Shown here piece after piece: positions 42,761 through 54,004 of a stretch of 64,000 nt of DNA. The first letter of the stretch is position 1. The number at the start of each line of letters is the position of its first letter. Location: positions 105,743-169,742 of the forward strand of contig VXBP01008528.1 in the NCBI GenBank assembly GCA_013400115.1. The letters run 5' to 3'. Under the pieces are notes generated by a model, which was not told where the DNA came from, made no database searches, and saw only the letters and a list, made by a program, of their open reading frames with translations. The DNA is from Rhinopomastus cyanomelas. Taxonomy: Eukaryota; Chordata; Aves; Bucerotiformes; Rhinopomastidae. A program made the translations under genes and the position numbers.

Positions 42761-45026
42761 AGACAGTGCAGGAGGAGGAAGAAGAGAGCAAGGGGGAGAG
42801 ACTGGGCTGCATTACAAGCAATTAAAATTGCTGGAAGATGGTGTCTGCGCGTGTCTGCGTTGCCTCTGCGAAGGGCATTTGTCGAGAGGCTTTTTATCCC
42901 TGCTCTCCCTGCCACTCTTTTTGTTCCAAAAAGTACGTAGAAAGCTTGAAGAAGTCCCTTTCAGAGAGACCCATTCACCTTTACAAGAGCTGTCTTTGCA
43001 CTGCTGCTCTCCACTCTGCTCCCAGTAATCCCAGTTCTTCCCAGTCCCACTCAGCTGCTGCAGAGTACTGAGGGTGAGGAACCAGTACTGGTTTCTGTAG
43101 TCTGTGCTGGTCAGCTGACTCAGGACCTTGCTTCCGTGGAGTGGTTCAATCCATGGCTAAATAATCCCTCAACCCCAGGACACCCAAGGGTTCACCCAAT
43201 GCCTTCACCTTGGGCTGGGAAAGTCTCCGCCATGGTCTCTGTGAAGACCTCCCAGGTCAGACTCAGCCACCGAGGGACTGGTTTTGGTTCACACTGGGAT
43301 TCACAGGCTCGAGATCAGGGGACACCAGGCTAAAAGCAGAGACTGAAGGGGAGCCAGTTGCCAATCTCCAACCTGTGAGCAACTTCCAAACACCAGGATC
43401 TGAGCTTAGCTCATGCTTGGTCATCCTGGAGACTACCTAAAAATCTTATGGTCTCTCTTCTTTGTGCAAAAAACACGGGTAAAAGAGAATCAAAACACAA
43501 AGAAATCTTTGTGTTTGAAAAGCAAACCCCACCTGCCAGACCAGCATCACTCCTGCCCTTCACAAACCCACCTGTGACCAAGACAAACCCCTCTGCCCGT
43601 TCATGCCAACTAGCCCAAGAGCACATTTCCTTGGCGGCACAGCCCCAAATCCCCTCACAGCAGTGTGTCAGAGCCTGCACAGAGCCTTGCCTTGCCAACC
43701 TTCTTGGGTTATCAGATAAAACCTCGCTCCTGCCGTTCTGTGTTGATAAAATAACCCTGCTGTAACTTCTCTGCCGTCCCTCAGGCAGAACTCCCCGCGA
43801 TCCTCGCGCGGTGTGGGTGAACCATTAGGATCCCACACCTAAGGGGGCAGCGCTTCTGCCAAGTTCAAGATGAGGAAACCAACCCAGAGAAAAGCTGCCT
43901 GAGTCAGAGCCTTTGAAGTCAACAGGACTCTTTCATTGTTCTTCAGCTGGGTTTGGACCAGCCTCCCACGGCACGGCGGAACAGGACCTGGGAGTGACTC
44001 CTGGCTCACGGCTTCAGGCCTCCAGAAGCCAGAAGTCGTTCCCCAGAAAGGTTTCTCTCAGCATCCCGATTTTAAAAAGCAGTTAATTCAATTAACTAAG
44101 AATGCAGAGCAATCAGTGTTGCTTAACCAACGTTACCCCACCTTTGCACAGCAGCGCTACCCTCAGCATGTCAGTCGGAAAGGCGACACGTTCTTGAAGT
44201 CAAAACTCATAACCCGTGCATGTCCTTACACGAGGAGAGCTATTACCTGGCTCTTAAGGTATCTCAAGGAAGCCATCATCCCTAATGTTTCTCCACAGAC
44301 TTCCCATGTAATGGATTATAGGGGAGTGACTTAATTATTTGGCATCTTGAGCCTCTTTGAACGTTTTCCACGGGAAAATGAAGTGATTTCTCTCTACATC
44401 ATCACTTGCATGATAGACTTTTTTGCCGTGACGAGCCCAGGGCTTTTCAGCTGCCCCAACTGATTTTTGCCTGTCTAGTATCCCATGACTGTCTCTACAT
44501 GGTGCTGAGGCGAGGAACCCCTGCTAGCTCTGGCATCAGCAGCTTCATTCCACATGGACTAATTAGCTTGGGTTTTCAGGACAGAATGCTGCATTAAGTA
44601 CATTTCTCCAAGTTTTGGAGCCAGACTGGTATCATCAACAAGTTACCCATGGTTTTAGCTGACATCCTGCACAGGCACCAGGAAGACAGCAGCTGCTTTT
44701 TGGGGCTGAAGGAGTAATCTGGCTCCTTCATTTACCTCTCTGTCCAAGCAAGTGGCCACTAGGGCTATTACGGCCTTGCCTGGCTCATTCCTTCGGCACA
44801 TCTTTCCCATTCTGTTTTCAAGATTAATGAATCTTCATTAAAATTTGTCTATTAACAACTGGATTTATAAACTGTGAAGGTCTTACTTCAGATGATGTGG
44901 TCATTTAACTCCCAAATCAGTTCTGTCCAGTGAATAAAGCAGTGTTTGGATTTTTAAGGGAAGGGGAGAATTTCTGCCTCATCTGACTCACTAATTGCCC
45001 AGAATCAGGACAAGACAGTAAAACAC

Positions 45027-45256
45027 ACTGGAGCAGAGGAGGTGCCACATTAACATGAGAAGGAACTTCTTCCCAGTGAGGGTGACAGAGCACTGGAAGG
45101 GGCTGCCCAGGGGGGTTGTGGAGCCTCCTTCTCTGGAGAAGTTTCAAACCCACCCGGCCATGTTCCTGTGCAACTGGATCTAGGGGATGCTGCTTTGGCA
45201 GTGGGATTGGACTGGATGAGGTCCCTTCCAACCCCTGACTTTCTGTGATTGATTCT
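45027..45256 (+). mobile_element. CR1 3' fragment (subfamily A)
   Basis: CACTGGAGCAGAGGAGGTGC to TTCTGTGATTGATTCT, with a 12-bp deletion removing GATCTTTCAAGG-type sequence in the 3' UTR. Confidence 0.9.
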
Positions 45257-46252
45257 ACCCTGCACTCACTGGCTCTGCCTAAACCCACGGCTGACCGAGG
45301 CCGTGTAGGGCAGAGCCATCACTACTACATATTATATTTAGAGATGGGAATTGAATTAAGGCCTCCTTAGTGTCAGAGCCATGTCTTAATCACCCAACCA
45401 ACCTACTGCTGCTTTATAATCTCCCCTCTGTGCACCTCTGCGTTAACTCAAGCCGAAGCTGAATTATGGCTCTTCTTATCCCCGATAAGCTGAGGGAGCT
45501 GTGGAAGAGCAGGCTGAGGTTTACTTGGCCTCCTGCATCCATCAGCAACATGTCAGCTGGTTTCCAGTCGTGGAATCCTTATTAGCAGCGATGATGGAAG
45601 AGGCACATGGAAACGGGCGGGGTTTTCAAAGCCCCTCCGCGGAGCACCGAGAGGTGACAGCTCAACAAATCACCTTGAGATTTGTGAACTCAGCAGATTG
45701 TTTCTGGAAGTTGTTGAGAGAAAATAAATATGGAAAACCACAATGTCATTTCTAAGAGTCACTTTTCAGAGCCTGACCACAGCTTAAGTATCTGTTAAGT
45801 GATGTCCTTTCTCCTGCCGCGCTCCTCGCCAAAACCAACCCGTATCAACCTCCTGACAAAGAGGAGTTTGATGCTGGGAGTTCAGACACCAAAACAAATA
45901 ATACCACCTACAGCCCTCGTGAGTCACACAACTCATGTGATTCCTGGGGTTGTTTTTTCTCAAAAGCCCCAACTAATTCTCAGCCTAAGAGGCTCAAGAA
46001 AGGAAATAACTCGGCTAGCAAGGCTTTCCCTTTGTGAATGATCTTGTGTTCCGAGGTGAGAGGATGATTTATGGATATCCTGAAATAACACAAAGAACAT
46101 CCCTTTATACACTGAGTGAATTTTGTATCTGGACCCAAAGCCATCCTGCATGGTTTGACCTCACGGGCTGCCTCCCTGAGAACCACCCACTCGTGGCAAA
46201 GTGTGTTGGGTGCTTTGTGTTCTGTAGGGTTTGAGTGTTCCTCATTCCTACA
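45257..46252. other. Unique sequence with a SINE-like scrap
   Basis: Apart from the tRNA-type remnant at 45338, nothing recognised. Opposing frames at 45784-46255 are chance. Confidence 0.45.
45338..45403 (-). repeat. tRNA-derived SINE (MIR-like) remnant
   Basis: On the minus strand one reads GTGATTAAGACATGGCTCTG, then GAGGCCTTAATTCAATTCCC and ATCTCT. That is the order of a MIR head: A-box-side GTGGTTAAGA and B-box-side GGTTCGAATCCC, decayed to TAATTCAATTCCC. It is not a functional tRNA: the arms do not pair. Confidence 0.35.
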
Positions 46253-46433
46253 CAAGAGAATGGTTGGGTGCTGGAACAGGCTGCCCAGAGAGGTAGTGGA
46301 CTCCCCAGTCCCTGGATGTGTTTAAAAAACAAGTAACTAGAACTTGAGGCTGTAGTTGAGGCCTTAAGGAGATGTTGGGATGAAGGCTGGACTTGATCCC
46401 AGAGGTCCTTTCTGGCCATGATGGTTCTGTGAA
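46253..46433 (+). mobile_element. CR1 3' fragment (subfamily G)
   Basis: GGTTGGGTGCTGGAACAGGC through ATGGTTCTGTG. Marked by an AAGTAACTAGAACTTGAGGC block instead of the A-type 3' UTR. Confidence 0.85.
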
Positions 46434-46555
46434 AAGCAGTTGTACCAAAGAGAAGAACAAAGAACCAGCCCAAACTGTTCAGCTGTGTTTTCAGCTAAGC
46501 TTAGAGAAGGACACCTGCACAGTTAGTAGAGGTTCCAGCACTGTGAGGCACCAAC

Positions 46556-46824
46556 AAGCTGCTGTAGGATGAGGAGCAACGGCCTCAAGTTGTGACAGGG
46601 GAGGTTTAGGTTGGATCTTAGGAAGAAGCTCTTTCCTGAGAGAGTGGTTGGACACTGGAACAGGCTGCCTAGGGAGGTGGTAGAGTCACCTTCCCTGGAG
46701 GTGTTTAAAATCCAAGTAGCTAGAGCACTTGAGGCCATGGTCTAAAGGTTTGGGAGCTGTTGGGATGAGGGATGGACTTGATAATCCTGAAGTCCTTTCC
46801 AGCCTTGATGATTCTTGGTTCTGT
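46556..46824 (+). mobile_element. CR1 3' fragment (subfamily G)
   Basis: Same subfamily and orientation as its neighbour 120 bp upstream but truncated ~70 bp earlier. Carries AAGTAGCTAGAGCACTTGAG. Confidence 0.87.
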
Positions 46825-47104
46825 ATACTGTGGATGTGAACCAGCTCCAGCCCTAGTTTATCCACCCTAATAAAACAATGTGGCTGCACAGCTTCCAGAT
46901 CACAGTCAGCCCAGTTTGGCCAGCTCTGGGCACAGGCAAGCACAGCTCTGGTTTCTTTGCACCTGCCTGGGTGGACAAATCCTTCTCTGCTGCTTGCTGA
47001 GAGCTGGTTCAGGTACATCCTTTCACTGGGCAGACCCTTAAAAGTCCTTCCTTAAAAAAACCCCTCTTCTTTGGGACAAATGCATCACAAATGAAATGAG
47101 ACTG
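46825..47104. other. Unique spacer
   Basis: No recognised content. Confidence 0.5.
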
Positions 47105-47250
47105 GAGGAGTCTCCTTCTCTGGAGACATTTCAAACCCACCTGGATGTGTCCCTGTGCAACTTGGTCTAGGTGATCCTGCTCTGGCAGGGGGATTGGACT
47201 GGATGATCTTTCAAGGTCCCTTCCAAAACCTCCTGTTCTGTGATTCTGTG
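47105..47250 (+). mobile_element. CR1 3' end (subfamily A)
   Basis: GGAGGAGTCTCCTTCTCTGG-type start, intact 3' UTR, tail TTCTGTGATTCTGTG. Confidence 0.92.
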
Positions 47251-48148
47251 AAAAGGGTCCTTTTGGAGAGACATGGTGCTACCCACACCTCCACAGCACC
47301 TGGACACCCCAGTTACCAAGACATTAAAACCTACTTAAACCTTGGTAATAAACGAGAGCCCTCCTAGTGCTTCTCTCTCCGAGTGCAGTTGTCCAATAAA
47401 TTACTTGGGAAATGGCTAGAGACTGCTGCAGCAGTAGGGTTTTGGCAGGCAACCGGCCTCTTAAAAGAGGCATTTTAGCCTTATGAGCAGAATATAAATG
47501 AGAGTTAACCCATGGCCACGGTCGTCCGCCAACCATCGGAGGTAATAACACACCATGAGCCACTTTTTTACATGGGCTGCCGAGAAGGAAGCTCTGGTTT
47601 GAAAAAACCCGGCCACTAAACCACAGAGGGCCAATAAATGCAGGCAAAATGTATTACACCCTGCAGACCAGCAGATCCTCTTTCTGTCAGATTGCTTTGG
47701 CACCATCTAGTTTCTTTTTTTTTCCCTTTGAGAAGAATCACAGAACTGTCTTGTGGACCTCGTCTCCAGTGGACACGGAGAACAATGTGCTCCCTTCTCT
47801 GCTTCATTCTTTCATGTGTTTGAAGGCAATTTTCAAGTTTCACTTTCATCCTTCTCTTGAATAAAAAAAAACCCACCCAGTTCTCTCAGATGTTTTTTTC
47901 TTCCCCCCCCCAAAAAAAAAAATAAAGAGAAGTCATTACTCATAAACCTCTAACCACTCTGGCTGGTTTTCCTACAGAGCGATTGCTTTATGTCATTGCT
48001 GAAGCACAAACCCAAGAGAAGATGTTTTCCTACACCCAAGGCTCTGCTTGGTAGAAGGGTAAGTTCATTGCTCACACCCAGCATCCCAACATGAAGGCAT
48101 CGCTGATCCACGCCGAGATAGTTCTGACTAGACACCTGGGTTACAAAC
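47251..48148. other. Unique sequence, nothing recognised
   Basis: Holds CDX-type CCAATAAA at 47393 and 47630 and a T/C/A mononucleotide cluster at 47893-47925. No gene signal. Confidence 0.45.
47893..47925. repeat. Adjacent mononucleotide runs (T, C, A)
   Basis: T7, C9-10 and A11 runs back to back. Length is likely unreliable in assembly. Confidence 0.8.
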
Positions 48149-48458
48149 ATCATAGAACCCTCACGACTGGAAACTGGAAAGGACTTCCAGGATCATCTAG
48201 TCCAGCCCTCATCCCAACAGCTCCTGAACCCCTACACCACAGGCTCAAGTGCTCCAGCTACTCCATTTTTAAACACCAACAAGGATGGTGACTCTGCCAC
48301 CTCTCCAGGTTTTAAACACCTCCAACGGTGATGACTCCACCACCACCAGAGCAGCCTGTTCCAGTGCCCAGCCACTCTCTCAGAAAAGAGCTTCATCCTA
48401 AGACCCAATTTAAACCTCCTCTGATGCATCTTCAAGCCATTTCCCCTCCTAATGGCAA
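48149..48458 (-). mobile_element. CR1 3' fragment (subfamily G) with internal duplication
   Basis: CATCATAGAACCCTCACGAC to the CAAGCCATTTCCCCTCCTAA segment. At 48269-48340 the TTTTAAACACC...GGTGACTC/GATGACTC block occurs twice, about 37 bp apart, so the copy carries a short tandem duplication or is two overlapping inserts. Confidence 0.85.
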
Positions 48459-49531
48459 CTGTTAGTCCTCAGTTGTTTTAAGGGTGGCCCTTCAAGAATA
48501 AAGCGATGTCCAGCGAAGCAGAAACGAAGAAAGAACCATTTGTTCATTGAAAAAGGCTACTCTAAAAAAACAACCCTTAGATTCTGTGATGATGGGGACT
48601 ACTGATAGAGATGAAGGGGCTCAGACTGTGGTATCAGAGGAGACCAAATATTTGGAGGACGAGAAGAAAAAGCCCAGTCACTGAACTCATCTGTTTTCAT
48701 AACCGTTGGAGAGAGTCTCCTGTGTCTCCAGTGGGAGTGGGTGGGGGTTACAGTAGCTGTCACACTTTGATAAGTGGGCCACTCCGTTATGAAAGATTAA
48801 GGCCAGAGATGCGGCTGCAGCAGAGTGCAAATGAGGCTCCCAAGAGTGAAGATCAAAGTTGGTAGGAAAACCATAGCAAAGCATGGAAACCAAGCTTCCT
48901 ACCAGGAATTGAAGCATGACAGGCCGTGGTAACTTTCAGCTGCAAGGCCAGAGGCTGAAGAACTTACTGAAAGCTGCTGGAGGGCCTCTGTGCCAAGCTT
49001 AGATGGCCCTCACTGCAAGGAGATGGGGCAAGAGGAGGTTCTTCATGAACCGATGAAAAGACCCAACTTTGCAGGCTGGGGACTAGGGATAGAAAAGCAG
49101 GGCAAGACACAGCTCTGATAGTTCTCAGCATTTTTCTCCTGTAAATATGAAGACCACAAGACTTCAACAAAGCCCAGAGGGCTCATCTGTTGGTAGTCAC
49201 ACAAACCACTGCTCATCAGAGTGTCTCTCTGGCCAAAGAATTAAAGCTGTTTGCTTCCTGGGCCCATGTCTGCTGCTTCTCTCTGTTACAGCTGCTGGGG
49301 CTTCCCAGGACATGGGAGATATTGGACATCTCTTCCTCAACCAGGTGACATTTATGGACTCTCACCTCACAAAGGAGAGCAAGACACAGCAGACTAAGAT
49401 TCATCTTCTCTTTACTGAAGCGACTATGGTCAGTCTTTACCCAACAGCAAGATCCTGCAGCTCGCTGGTGCCATCCCAGTTGTCTTCTCACTGCTGTTGA
49501 TGCAGCTGCGTTACTACCTTGGCTGTTGCAC
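48459..49531. other. Unique sequence, nothing recognised
   Basis: Frames up to 117 codons (49147-49500) have antisense partners of similar length and no motif. Confidence 0.45.
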
Positions 49532-49619
49532 ACAATCATTAGGGATTGGAAGGGACCTCGAGAGATCTTCTAGTCCAATCCCCCTGCCACAGCAGGATCA
49601 CCTAGACTAAGTTATACAG
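49532..49619 (-). mobile_element. CR1 3' end (subfamily A)
   Basis: CAATCATTAGGGATTGGAAG through CCTAGACTAAGTTATACAG. It abuts an older CR1 in the same orientation. Confidence 0.88.
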
Positions 49620-49862
49620 TCAGTCTGGGCTAGAAGGGACCACAGGATCATCCAGTTCCAACTCCCCTGCCATGGGCAGGGACACCCCACCCTAGATCAG
49701 GCTGGCCAGAGCCTCATCCAGCCCAGCCTTAAACACCTCCAGGGATGGGGCCTCCACCACCTCCCTGGGCAACCTATTCCAGGCTCTCACGGTGAAGAGC
49801 TTCCTCCTCACATCCACTCTAAATCTACCCATCTCCAGCTTTGCTCCATTTCCCCTAGTTTC
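49620..49862 (-). mobile_element. CR1 3' fragment (other subfamily)
   Basis: TCAGTCTGGGCTAGAAGGGA, then GGGCAGGGACACCCCACCCT and CCTCCACCACCTCCCTGGGC. It lacks a tail because the A copy sits where the tail should be. Confidence 0.85.
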
Positions 49863-50678
49863 CTTCACTGTGTGAAGGAATTCCTATCAAATTTGAGGTA
49901 AATAACCCAATTCTCAGCTCCCTGTGCAACAAGGAGGGTGATAACTGCTGTATTTACCTTTCAAACTCCAACCCAGCCATTAGACCCCTCTTATGGGAAC
50001 ATCTGATAACCTGTTGCTCATCAGCACACCATAACCACCGAGTCTGTGGAACGGAACGGTGGTGTGTAAGTAGAGAAGCGAGTAATGTGCTGATGTCCTG
50101 GTCAGAAGGAATGACAAAGGGAGCACTGACAAGCCAGCTTGGCAGAGATACTTCTCAATTCTCAAATCCCAGCCTCCTCTTGTTGACTTTTCTAATGCTC
50201 CCGAAGAAAGAAGGGTGGAACATTAACCTCATGGATGCTCACATGCTCTGAGCTCCTCTGGAGGGCTACTTCCAGTAGCTGCTGCTCATCACAAACCTTC
50301 AGTAGAGGGGGAGTAGGGGAACCTCAGCTGGGCTCACAAAAAGATTCCATCAGCAGCTTCCAGAGGAGCCAGAATGATTTACATCAGCGGGATCTGAACC
50401 AGATTATGTTTAGCTTTAGTCCTCTGTTTCAGAAACAACAGTGTTATGAATAATCCTTTTAAGTTCATACATCTTGTATAAATATCTGGAACACGTAGAA
50501 AACCGAGGAGAAGAGGGAACTCATTAAGGTGGTCCAAGGGAATACTACTCTGAGAAATAAGGGACCGCTTCAGGGAGCTACAATTCTTTATCCCATTACT
50601 TGCATTTAAGGAAGGAGACAGCGGGGATGTAAAGGGTTCTTTCTCAGCAGTGGTAGGTATCAGCCTGCAGAAGCTTAT
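49863..50678. other. Unique sequence, nothing recognised
   Basis: About 815 bp, no recognised feature. Confidence 0.5.
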
Positions 50679-50745
50679 TCACAGAATCACAGAACATTCA
50701 GGATTGGAAGGGACCTCAAAAAATCATCCAGTCCAATCTTCCTGA
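50679..50745 (-). mobile_element. CR1 3' end scrap (subfamily A)
   Basis: TTCACAGAATCACAGAACAT and ~45 bp of 3' UTR. Confidence 0.82.
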
Positions 50746-50813
50746 AGAACAAGAGAATTGATGTGTTTGGTCTAGCTGACCCCAAAACTGCGATCCTTCT
50801 ATATTTTGTTTTC

Positions 50814-50882
50814 CTAGAACCATAAGGGATTGGAAGGGACCTCAAAAGATCAGGTAGTCCAATCCCCATGCCACAGCAGGAT
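50814..50882 (-). mobile_element. CR1 3' segment of a probable twin-primed insertion
   Basis: Sense (minus-strand) 3' terminal ~69 bp, from GATCCTGCTGTGGCATGGGG to the tail. It joins directly, without spacer, to the inverted upstream segment at 50883. Confidence 0.85.
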
Positions 50883-51235
50883 CTGGAGTGTTGTGTCCAG
50901 TTCTGGGCCCCTCAGTTGAAGAGGGATGTGGAGCTGCTGGAGAGGCTGAGGGAGCTGGGTCTCTTTAGCTTGGAGAAGAAGAGACTGAGGGGTGACCTCA
51001 TTGTTGATAAATATGTGAAGGGTGGGTGTCAGGAGGATGGAGCTGGGCTCTACTCAACATCATCTAGTGATAGGACAAGGGGCAGTGGGTGTGAGCTGGA
51101 ACATAGGAAGTTCCATATAAATATCATAAGGAACTTCTTCCCAGTGCGGGTGACAGAGCACTGGAAGGGGCTGCCCAAGGAGGGTTGAGGAGTCTCCTTC
51201 ACTGCAGACATTTAAAACCCACCTGGATGTGTTCA
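50883..51235 (+). mobile_element. CR1 upstream segment, inverted (probable twin priming)
   Basis: Covers ORF2 from the segment E-C-C-V-Q-F-W-A-P-Q to the C-terminal E-S-P-x-x-x-x-F-K-T-H-L and stops at CACCTGGATGTGTTC, about 20 bp before the point where the 50814-50882 segment begins. The two segments are therefore complementary parts of one element in opposite orientation. An internal deletion removes about 50 bp near 50940 (GCTGGAGAGGCTGAGGG). 106 codons remain open. Confidence 0.88.
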
Positions 51236-51741
51236 TAGCAATTCTTCTAGATTTTACAGAAATGCTGCTGATCCGCCAGGCCCAAAGTCTGGAATTAATA
51301 GTCATCTCTCAACAGACTTTAGTGGCCTTCAGGGCAGCCCCATGTGCTCATTATTTGGAGTCAAGGGGTGAAATTACAAGTCAAAACCTGACACGGGCAG
51401 TGACTTTTAAGAAAACCTCCCTAATGTTTAAGAGGCCCGTTGGAGCCAACTTTCTAAGACGAAACAGCGCGTGCATGGAAATTTCAGTTCAATTACGTCA
51501 CGTCACACTGGCTTCATCTGGTTCCTGCATGGTACTGGTGGGAACATAACTTGATGCAGCTCCACACAGCTTGTGGCACTCTGATTTATTACAACTTAAA
51601 TGTGAAAGCACCCAAGAATGTTCAGGCAATTGGATTACTCCGTTGGCTGACTGTTCAGACATCTAGTTTTAGAAAAGAGGTGTCAGTTTGGGAAGTATTA
51701 GGTGGACTGATCTGTTGTTACTGGGGGGCAGGAGAAATAGG
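51236..51741. other. Unique sequence, nothing recognised
   Basis: About 500 bp, AT-rich. The frame at 51229-51549 begins in CR1 and has no motif. Confidence 0.45.
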
Positions 51742-51809
51742 CTGGACTTGATGAACTACAGACTGGATTTGATGATCTCAGAGGTCTTTTCCAGCCTTAA
51801 CAACTCTGA
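51742..51809 (+). mobile_element. CR1 3' end scrap (older subfamily)
   Basis: CTGGACTTGATGA occurs, then ACTGGATTTGATGATCTCAG and the terminal TTTTCCAGCCTTAACAACTC. The doubled phrase suggests a small internal duplication. Confidence 0.65.
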
Positions 51810-51856
51810 AGTTTTCTTATTGCATTGTACAGCTTGATGTAACCTCTGTGTTTCAA

Positions 51857-52682
51857 CCACAGAACATCAGGGATTGGAAGGCACCTCAGAAGATCATCCA
51901 GTCCAATCCCCCTGCCACAGGAGGATCCCCTAAATCAAGTCACACAGGAGCATGTCCAGGTGGGTTTTAAACATCTCCAGAGAAGGAGACTCCACAACCA
52001 CCCTGGGCAGCCCCTTCCAGTGCTTTGTCACCATCACCATGAAGAAGTTCCTTCTCAGATTGATGTGAAACCTCTTCCATTCTAGCTCACACCCGTTGCC
52101 CCTTGTCCTATCACTAGATGACACTGACCAGAGCCTGGCTCCATCCTCCTGACACCGACTTCTCAAATATTTATCAACATTAATAGGGTCACCTCTCAGT
52201 CTCATTTTCTCCAAGCTCAAGAGAACCAGCTCCCTCAGCCTTTCCTCAGCAGGGAGATGCTTCACTCCATCATCTTTGCAGCTCTGAGCTGGACTCTCTC
52301 CAGCAGCTCTGTGTCCTCCTTGAACTGAAGGGCCCAGAACCAGACACAAAACTCCAGATGTGGTCTCACCAGGGCAGAGTAGAGGGGGACAAGAACCTCT
52401 CTCAATCTGCTAACCACTCCTATTCTGATCCACCCCAGAAAGCAGTTTGACCTTCTTGGCCACAAGAGCACATTGCCAGCTCCTGGCCATCCTGCTGACC
52501 ACCAGGACCCCAGGTCCCTTTCTCCTACACTACTCTCCAACAGCTCAGTCCCCAGCCTATACTGGTACCTGAGGTTGCCCTCACCCAGATGCCAGACTCT
52601 ACACTTACCCTAGTTACAGTTCATCACGTTTCTCCCTGCCCAGCTCTCCAGCCTGTCCAGGCCCCTCTGAATGGCACTGCAG
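51857..52682 (-). mobile_element. CR1 LINE, longest copy (826 bp, subfamily A)
   Basis: Read on the minus strand: reverse-transcriptase C-terminal region (segment for R-x-L-D-R-L-E-S-W-A), then S-A-L-V-R-P-H-L-E-F-C-V, then a frameshift near 52270, then a 139-codon frame (52349-51930) to the natural ORF2 stop region with QEDGARLWSVSSSDRTRGNG, and finally the 3' UTR and tail. 5' truncated and frameshifted, so not active. Confidence 0.95.
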
Positions 52683-53309
52683 GTGAATTGTGTAAACCTA
52701 GACATGATGGGGTTTTACCCATCAAAGGCAGGGCCAAGCTCACACAACACTTTACCAGATCTTCTGGGAGACATAAGGGCTGACTGGCAGGATGAATCAA
52801 GTCCAAAATTCATCTTTAGTTTATGGGATTCAGGACACAGAGTCTGATCCTGACACATTTTTCCAGGGATCATCCAGTGTTGATCACTGCTGAGGGGCTG
52901 GAACAGGACTAGAACTCAACTAGAACACACACAAGTCTGCAGATGTCAAGGTTTCAGTTCACACCATCCCATACTCCCCTAACTCATCAGCTGGATCCTC
53001 AAAGCTGGAAACTAGACCCACAGCTCTAGACAGAGACAGGAAGTGGGGAAAATGGTCCTTTCTTTAGCTTCACAAATGTTTTAAACCAAGGTCTGTGCCA
53101 AAACAAGAGCAACCAATCAGCACCCAGGGGTCCCTCCAGACCATCAGGACATGAAAGGCTGCTTCAGATTTCTTGGGTTTAGCCAGCTGGATCAACTTGG
53201 GAGCACTGAGTGGGGAGGTAGGGCTTAACTCTCAGACATTTTGGCTTCTAAGCATGGGATGGGGCCAGTTGTGTGTGAAGGTAAGGAATGAACGTAAGGT
53301 GTGTGTTTG
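52683..53309. other. Unique sequence, nothing recognised
   Basis: About 630 bp, no recognised feature. Confidence 0.5.
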
Positions 53310-54004
53310 GAAAGTCAGTAGTAACTGTTGGGGATAGCAAACTAATGGATCAGCAAAGGGCCCTGGTGGTCAAGGCCAAGAGGGTGTTAGGATGGATCAG
53401 GAGGAAGGTGTCTAGCAGCTCAAGGAAAGACATTTTACCCCCTTACTTTGCTTTAGTGAGTCTGCACCTGGACTCCTGTGTCCAGTGCTGGTCTCCCCAA
53501 TGCAAGAGAGATAGATAATTAATTGAGACACAACAAAGCCCAACACAGAGCTATGAGGATGATTCCAGGTCTGAAGCAACTGCTTTATGAAGAGAGGGTG
53601 AGAACATTGGGACTTTTTAATCTGGTCAAAAGAAAGCTCTGAGGAGATTTAACCACTGTCTATAAATCCATGAGGGCTGGGTGCCAAGAAGAAAGGAATC
53701 TTGTCTTTTCAATGGTGACAGAAACAGGACAAGGGGTGATGGCTGCCAGCTTCAGCACAGGAAGTTCCACCTCAATCTCAGGAGAAACTTCTTTACAGTC
53801 AAGGGTTATCAAATATTGGAAGGGGTTGCCCAGGGAGGCTTTGGAGTCCCCTCTGGAGATGTTTCAGACCCAGCCAGATGTGGTTTTGTGTAGTTGACTT
53901 AGACTTTTTAGGTGAGGATGCTTTTTGGTAGTTTGTATCCAGCTTGAGCAGGGTTGGACCCAGCGGTCTCTGTAGGCCCCTTGTAACCCTCATGAACTGT
54001 GTAA
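53310..54004 (+). mobile_element. CR1 LINE, 695-bp 3' part (subfamily E)
   Basis: Old copy. It starts near the ORF2 segment L-V-V-K-A-K-R-V-L-G-W-I (76 codons open, 53288-53518) and passes H-L-D-S-C-V-Q-C-W and M-R-A-G-C-Q-E-E to a weak 3' UTR. Closest in structure to 15648. Confidence 0.88.

Larger units (their letters stand above)
41503..45026. other. 3.5-kb CR1-free unique sequence with candidate regulatory motifs
   Basis: Contains the pyrimidine tract (42485-42531), X-box palindrome (42617) and G-quadruplex candidate (42732). The 44320-44960 part is AT-rich with homeodomain-type cores. The 132-codon frame at 43936-44334 has no motif and I treat it as chance. No gene identified. Confidence 0.4.

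Noticed and set aside
42838..43071. 77-codon plus-strand frame next to the X-box
   Set aside because: Three overlapping frames exist in the same stretch and none has a motif.
43832..43851. CTCF-like motif (CCTAAGGGGGCAGCGC)
   Set aside because: A single degenerate match of a common form. It cannot be supported without occupancy or conservation data.
43936..44334. 132-codon plus-strand frame
   Set aside because: Somewhat protein-like composition but no family match, no splice support, and it crosses AT-rich sequence with poor codon structure.
45338..45403. tRNA gene on the minus strand
   Set aside because: A- and B-box-like stretches are decayed, and acceptor, D and T arms do not pair. A SINE remnant fits better.
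51930..52349. 139-codon minus-strand frame as a host gene
   Set aside because: It is the C-terminal ORF2 remnant of the CR1 at 51857-52682.
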